Of a stretch of 64,000 nucleotides of DNA, positions 62,499 to 64,000 are shown piece by piece. The translations under genes were made by a program, and so were the position numbers. The DNA comes from Geodermatophilus aquaeductus. Lineage in GTDB: Bacteria > Actinomycetota > Actinomycetes > Mycobacteriales > Geodermatophilaceae. The notes beneath the pieces are model-generated. The model did not search any database. It was not told where the DNA came from and saw nothing but the letters and a program-made list of their open reading frames with translations. The stretch is from the NCBI RefSeq assembly GCF_900182545.1, contig NZ_FXTJ01000005.1, positions 344,198 through 408,197 on the forward strand, given 5' to 3'. Numbering within the stretch: position 1 is the first letter of the stretch; each line of letters starts with the position of its first letter.

Positions 62499-62978
62499 AT
62501 GAGCCGACCCGTCCGCCCCGACCGTTCCCGGCCTCCCCGGTCCCGCCGCGACCGGCACGGCCGGGGCCTGCGCGGGCGTCTGGTGCCCGACGAGGTCCCC
62601 CTCGCGCGCAGCCGCGCGGAGCAGTTCGACGACCTCGTCCTCGACGTCGTCGAGGACCTCGAGCGCCGCTGGGAGCGGGAGCTGGCCGGGGTGGAGTTCG
62701 CCGTCGAGGACGTGCCGTGGGTCGACCACACCAGTCCCGACGAGGTCGTCCTCGACCCCGACGTGCTCGACGACGGCACCGTGCCGCTGGCGCGCGTGCT
62801 GCCGCCACACCGCGAGGACGGCCGCGAGGTGCCGGCGCGGATCGTCGTCTACCGGCGGCCGCTGGAGATCCGCGCGCACGACCGCGACGACCTCGCCGAC
62901 CTCGTGCGCGACGTCGTCGTCGACCAGGTCGCGGTGCTGCTCGGCCGCGACCCGGAGGAGATCGACCCGACCGGCTGA
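62499..62978 (+). CDS. Zincin-like (Rv3259-type) metallopeptidase-family protein lacking HExxH
   Basis: This 159-residue protein has a basic N-tail (1-30). The PF06262-type core follows: FDDLVLDVVEDLERRWEREL, VEFAVEDVP, then the position of the zinc helix. That helix normally reads HExxH but here is VRDVVVDQVAVLLGRDPEEI, so both His ligands and the catalytic Glu are absent. It is therefore probably not an active peptidase. ATG 62499 lies 9 bases from a TACGCT box (62484-62489). It is divergent from DUF3499, as in mycobacteria. Confidence 0.87.
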   Translation: MSRPVRPDRSRPPRSRRDRHGRGLRGRLVPDEVPLARSRAEQFDDLVLDVVEDLERRWERELAGVEFAVEDVPWVDHTSPDEVVLDPDVLDDGTVPLARVLPPHREDGREVPARIVVYRRPLEIRAHDRDDLADLVRDVVVDQVAVLLGRDPEEIDPTG

Positions 62979-63002
62979 GCCCTCCCCCACCGGCCGGCTC
63001 AG
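62975..63002. terminator. Weak hairpin between convergent genes
   Basis: Perfect 7-bp arms CTGAGCC and GGCTCAG surround a 14-base loop and span both stops (62978 and 62999). It is a modest terminator candidate. Confidence 0.4.
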
Positions 63003-64000
63003 AACGGCGGCGGGTCGTCGTCCGGGGCGGCCACTCGATCCGGCGGTGGCGGCCCGGTGTCAGCGGTGAGTGGTGGCCGCAGGCCCGGTGGCCGCGTGGT
63101 GCGGGTGATCCCGGACGGCGTGGTGACGGTGAGGACGCCGTCGGAGCTCATCTGGAAGCGCCAGCCTCTGGCGAAGGTCTTCAGCCGATGGTGGCTGCGG
63201 CACAGACAGCACAGGTTTCCGCAGTCGGTGGCGCCGCCGTGCGCGTGCGGGACGACGTGGTCGGCGTCGGCCCAGCCCACCCGCTGTCCGCAGGTGGGGA
63301 AGCGGCAGGCGCGGTCCCGGGTGCGCACGAACCGCTCCTGCGCGGCCGCGGGCGTGTAGCGGTCGACGGCCTCGGGCCGGTCGAGCACCGCACACCCGCA
63401 GTCGACGGCCGGATGCTCGGGGCAGCCGCGACCGGCGATGCGGCGCAGCTGGTCCGGCGTGCTGGTGGCCCGCAGCGTGCCGTCCTCGTCGGTGAGAGCG
63501 AGGGTCACCGACCCGCCCTCGGGCGTGTGCACACCGAGCGCGTCGAGCTGTTCGAGCAACTCCCGGAGCTGGGCCGCGGTGATCGGCAGGCCGTTGACCT
63601 CGCCCGCCTCGTCCGAGCGGCCGGCCAGGGACGCCAGCGTGGCGATGATCTGCAGGTGCGCGGTCACCGGCGGCCGGGAGTCGTCCCACGGCCGCTGCAG
63701 CAGGTCGGCGAACACCGCGGTGCGGATCTCCCCGATCGGCCGCTCGTCGCCGTCGGCCTTCAGCATCCGCGCCAGCTCGTCGACCAGCGCATGACACGCC
63801 GCGGCGACGTCGGCGGGCAGATCGGCGGCGAGGGTGGCCATGCCCTCCTGCGGGGACGGGTAGACCCGCACATCGGACCCTCGCCTGGCCTGCGCCCGCC
63901 GCCGATCGGCCGCCTCGGCGTCCAGCTCGAGCAGGAGTTCCAGGACGCGCTTCTTCAGCTTGCCGCCGTTCAGCTGCGAGGCCTCGGGCAGAACCCTGCT
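62999..64000 (-). CDS. DUF222/HNH endonuclease (13E12 family), start beyond the right edge
   Basis: At least 333 codons are visible and the frame is open to base 64000, so the start is outside the window. The visible part begins VLPEASQLNGGKLKKRVLEL (DUF222). An HNH domain follows (CRFPTCGQRVGWADADHVVPHAHGG, then NLCCLCRSHHRLK) with both Cys pairs and the His residues intact. This 13E12-type family is multicopy in actinobacterial genomes; a nuclease activity is expected but the role is unknown. Nothing else mobile lies beside it in the window. Confidence 0.92.
   Translation of the reverse strand, partial: SRVLPEASQLNGGKLKKRVLELLLELDAEAADRRRAQARRGSDVRVYPSPQEGMATLAADLPADVAAACHALVDELARMLKADGDERPIGEIRTAVFADLLQRPWDDSRPPVTAHLQIIATLASLAGRSDEAGEVNGLPITAAQLRELLEQLDALGVHTPEGGSVTLALTDEDGTLRATSTPDQLRRIAGRGCPEHPAVDCGCAVLDRPEAVDRYTPAAAQERFVRTRDRACRFPTCGQRVGWADADHVVPHAHGGATDCGNLCCLCRSHHRLKTFARGWRFQMSSDGVLTVTTPSGITRTTRPPGLRPPLTADTGPPPPDRVAAPDDDPPPF

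Noticed and set aside
62999..64000. Mobile intron or intein homing endonuclease
   Set aside because: The DUF222 plus HNH architecture is the chromosomal 13E12-type family. No host gene is interrupted, and the gene is simply cut by the window edge.

Overview
The window is chromosomal DNA from a very GC-rich actinobacterium. Codon third positions are almost all G or C, GTG starts and 4-base GTGA/ATGA gene overlaps are common, and actinobacterial marker families are dense (AdnAB, MoeZ, DUF3152, DUF3107, Rv3235 family, LpqB-MtrB-MtrA, DUF3499). The gene mix and start-site style suggest Geodermatophilaceae (Blastococcus, Geodermatophilus or Modestobacter), but that assignment is from memory of gene content, not from a search. 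No tRNA, rRNA, CRISPR array, insertion sequence or prophage was seen.

Layout. (i) 1-21 kb follows the Mycobacterium tuberculosis Rv3201c-Rv3212 neighbourhood, as I remember it: adnB (cut by the left edge) and adnA, an alkyltransferase-like protein, moeZ, a DUF3152 protease-like protein, a hydrolase and TetR pair, DUF3107, a ferritin-like protein, a DEAD-box helicase that appears to start at CTG, and a beta-propeller protein. Small accessory genes lie between them (DUF1772, NmrA, AraC, RibD-like, SGNH). (ii) 21-40.5 kb is the accessory part. It holds an orphan A-PCP-TE synthetase; a RecB nuclease, PHP phosphoesterase and PH-domain block; Nudix, MaoC and HTTM genes; a minimal type VII secretion-like pair (a WXG100 protein divergent from an FHA-FtsK/EccC ATPase); a WS/DGAT-like acyltransferase with an altered active site; a CpaE/CpaB-like pair; and a BldC/excisionase-type regulator close to 10-bp-phased direct repeats. 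(iii) 40.6-64 kb returns to mycobacterial order (Rv3235 to Rv3259): secA, hpf, comF, lpqB-mtrB-mtrA, sahH, manA, a SIS-domain protein, a Trm112-like protein, manB, DUF3499 and a zincin-like protein. A DUF222/HNH gene runs off the right edge.

How the genes work together. AdnAB resects double-strand breaks. MtrAB-LpqB is an envelope-stress and cell-division signalling unit, next to secA (export) and hpf (ribosome hibernation). manA, manB and the SIS/Trm112 genes supply mannose phosphates for glycans. sahH closes the methyl cycle. Many genes have a TANNNT -10 box only 6-10 bases before the start codon, which implies leaderless mRNAs. Strong GC hairpins separate convergent genes. Three of the hairpins (47.7, 49.9 and 54.2 kb) belong to one covarying family that directly follows stop codons. 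That family, the 23-codon ORF overlapping the sahH start, the A-PCP-TE enzyme and the WXG100/FHA-EccC pair are the most notable points.
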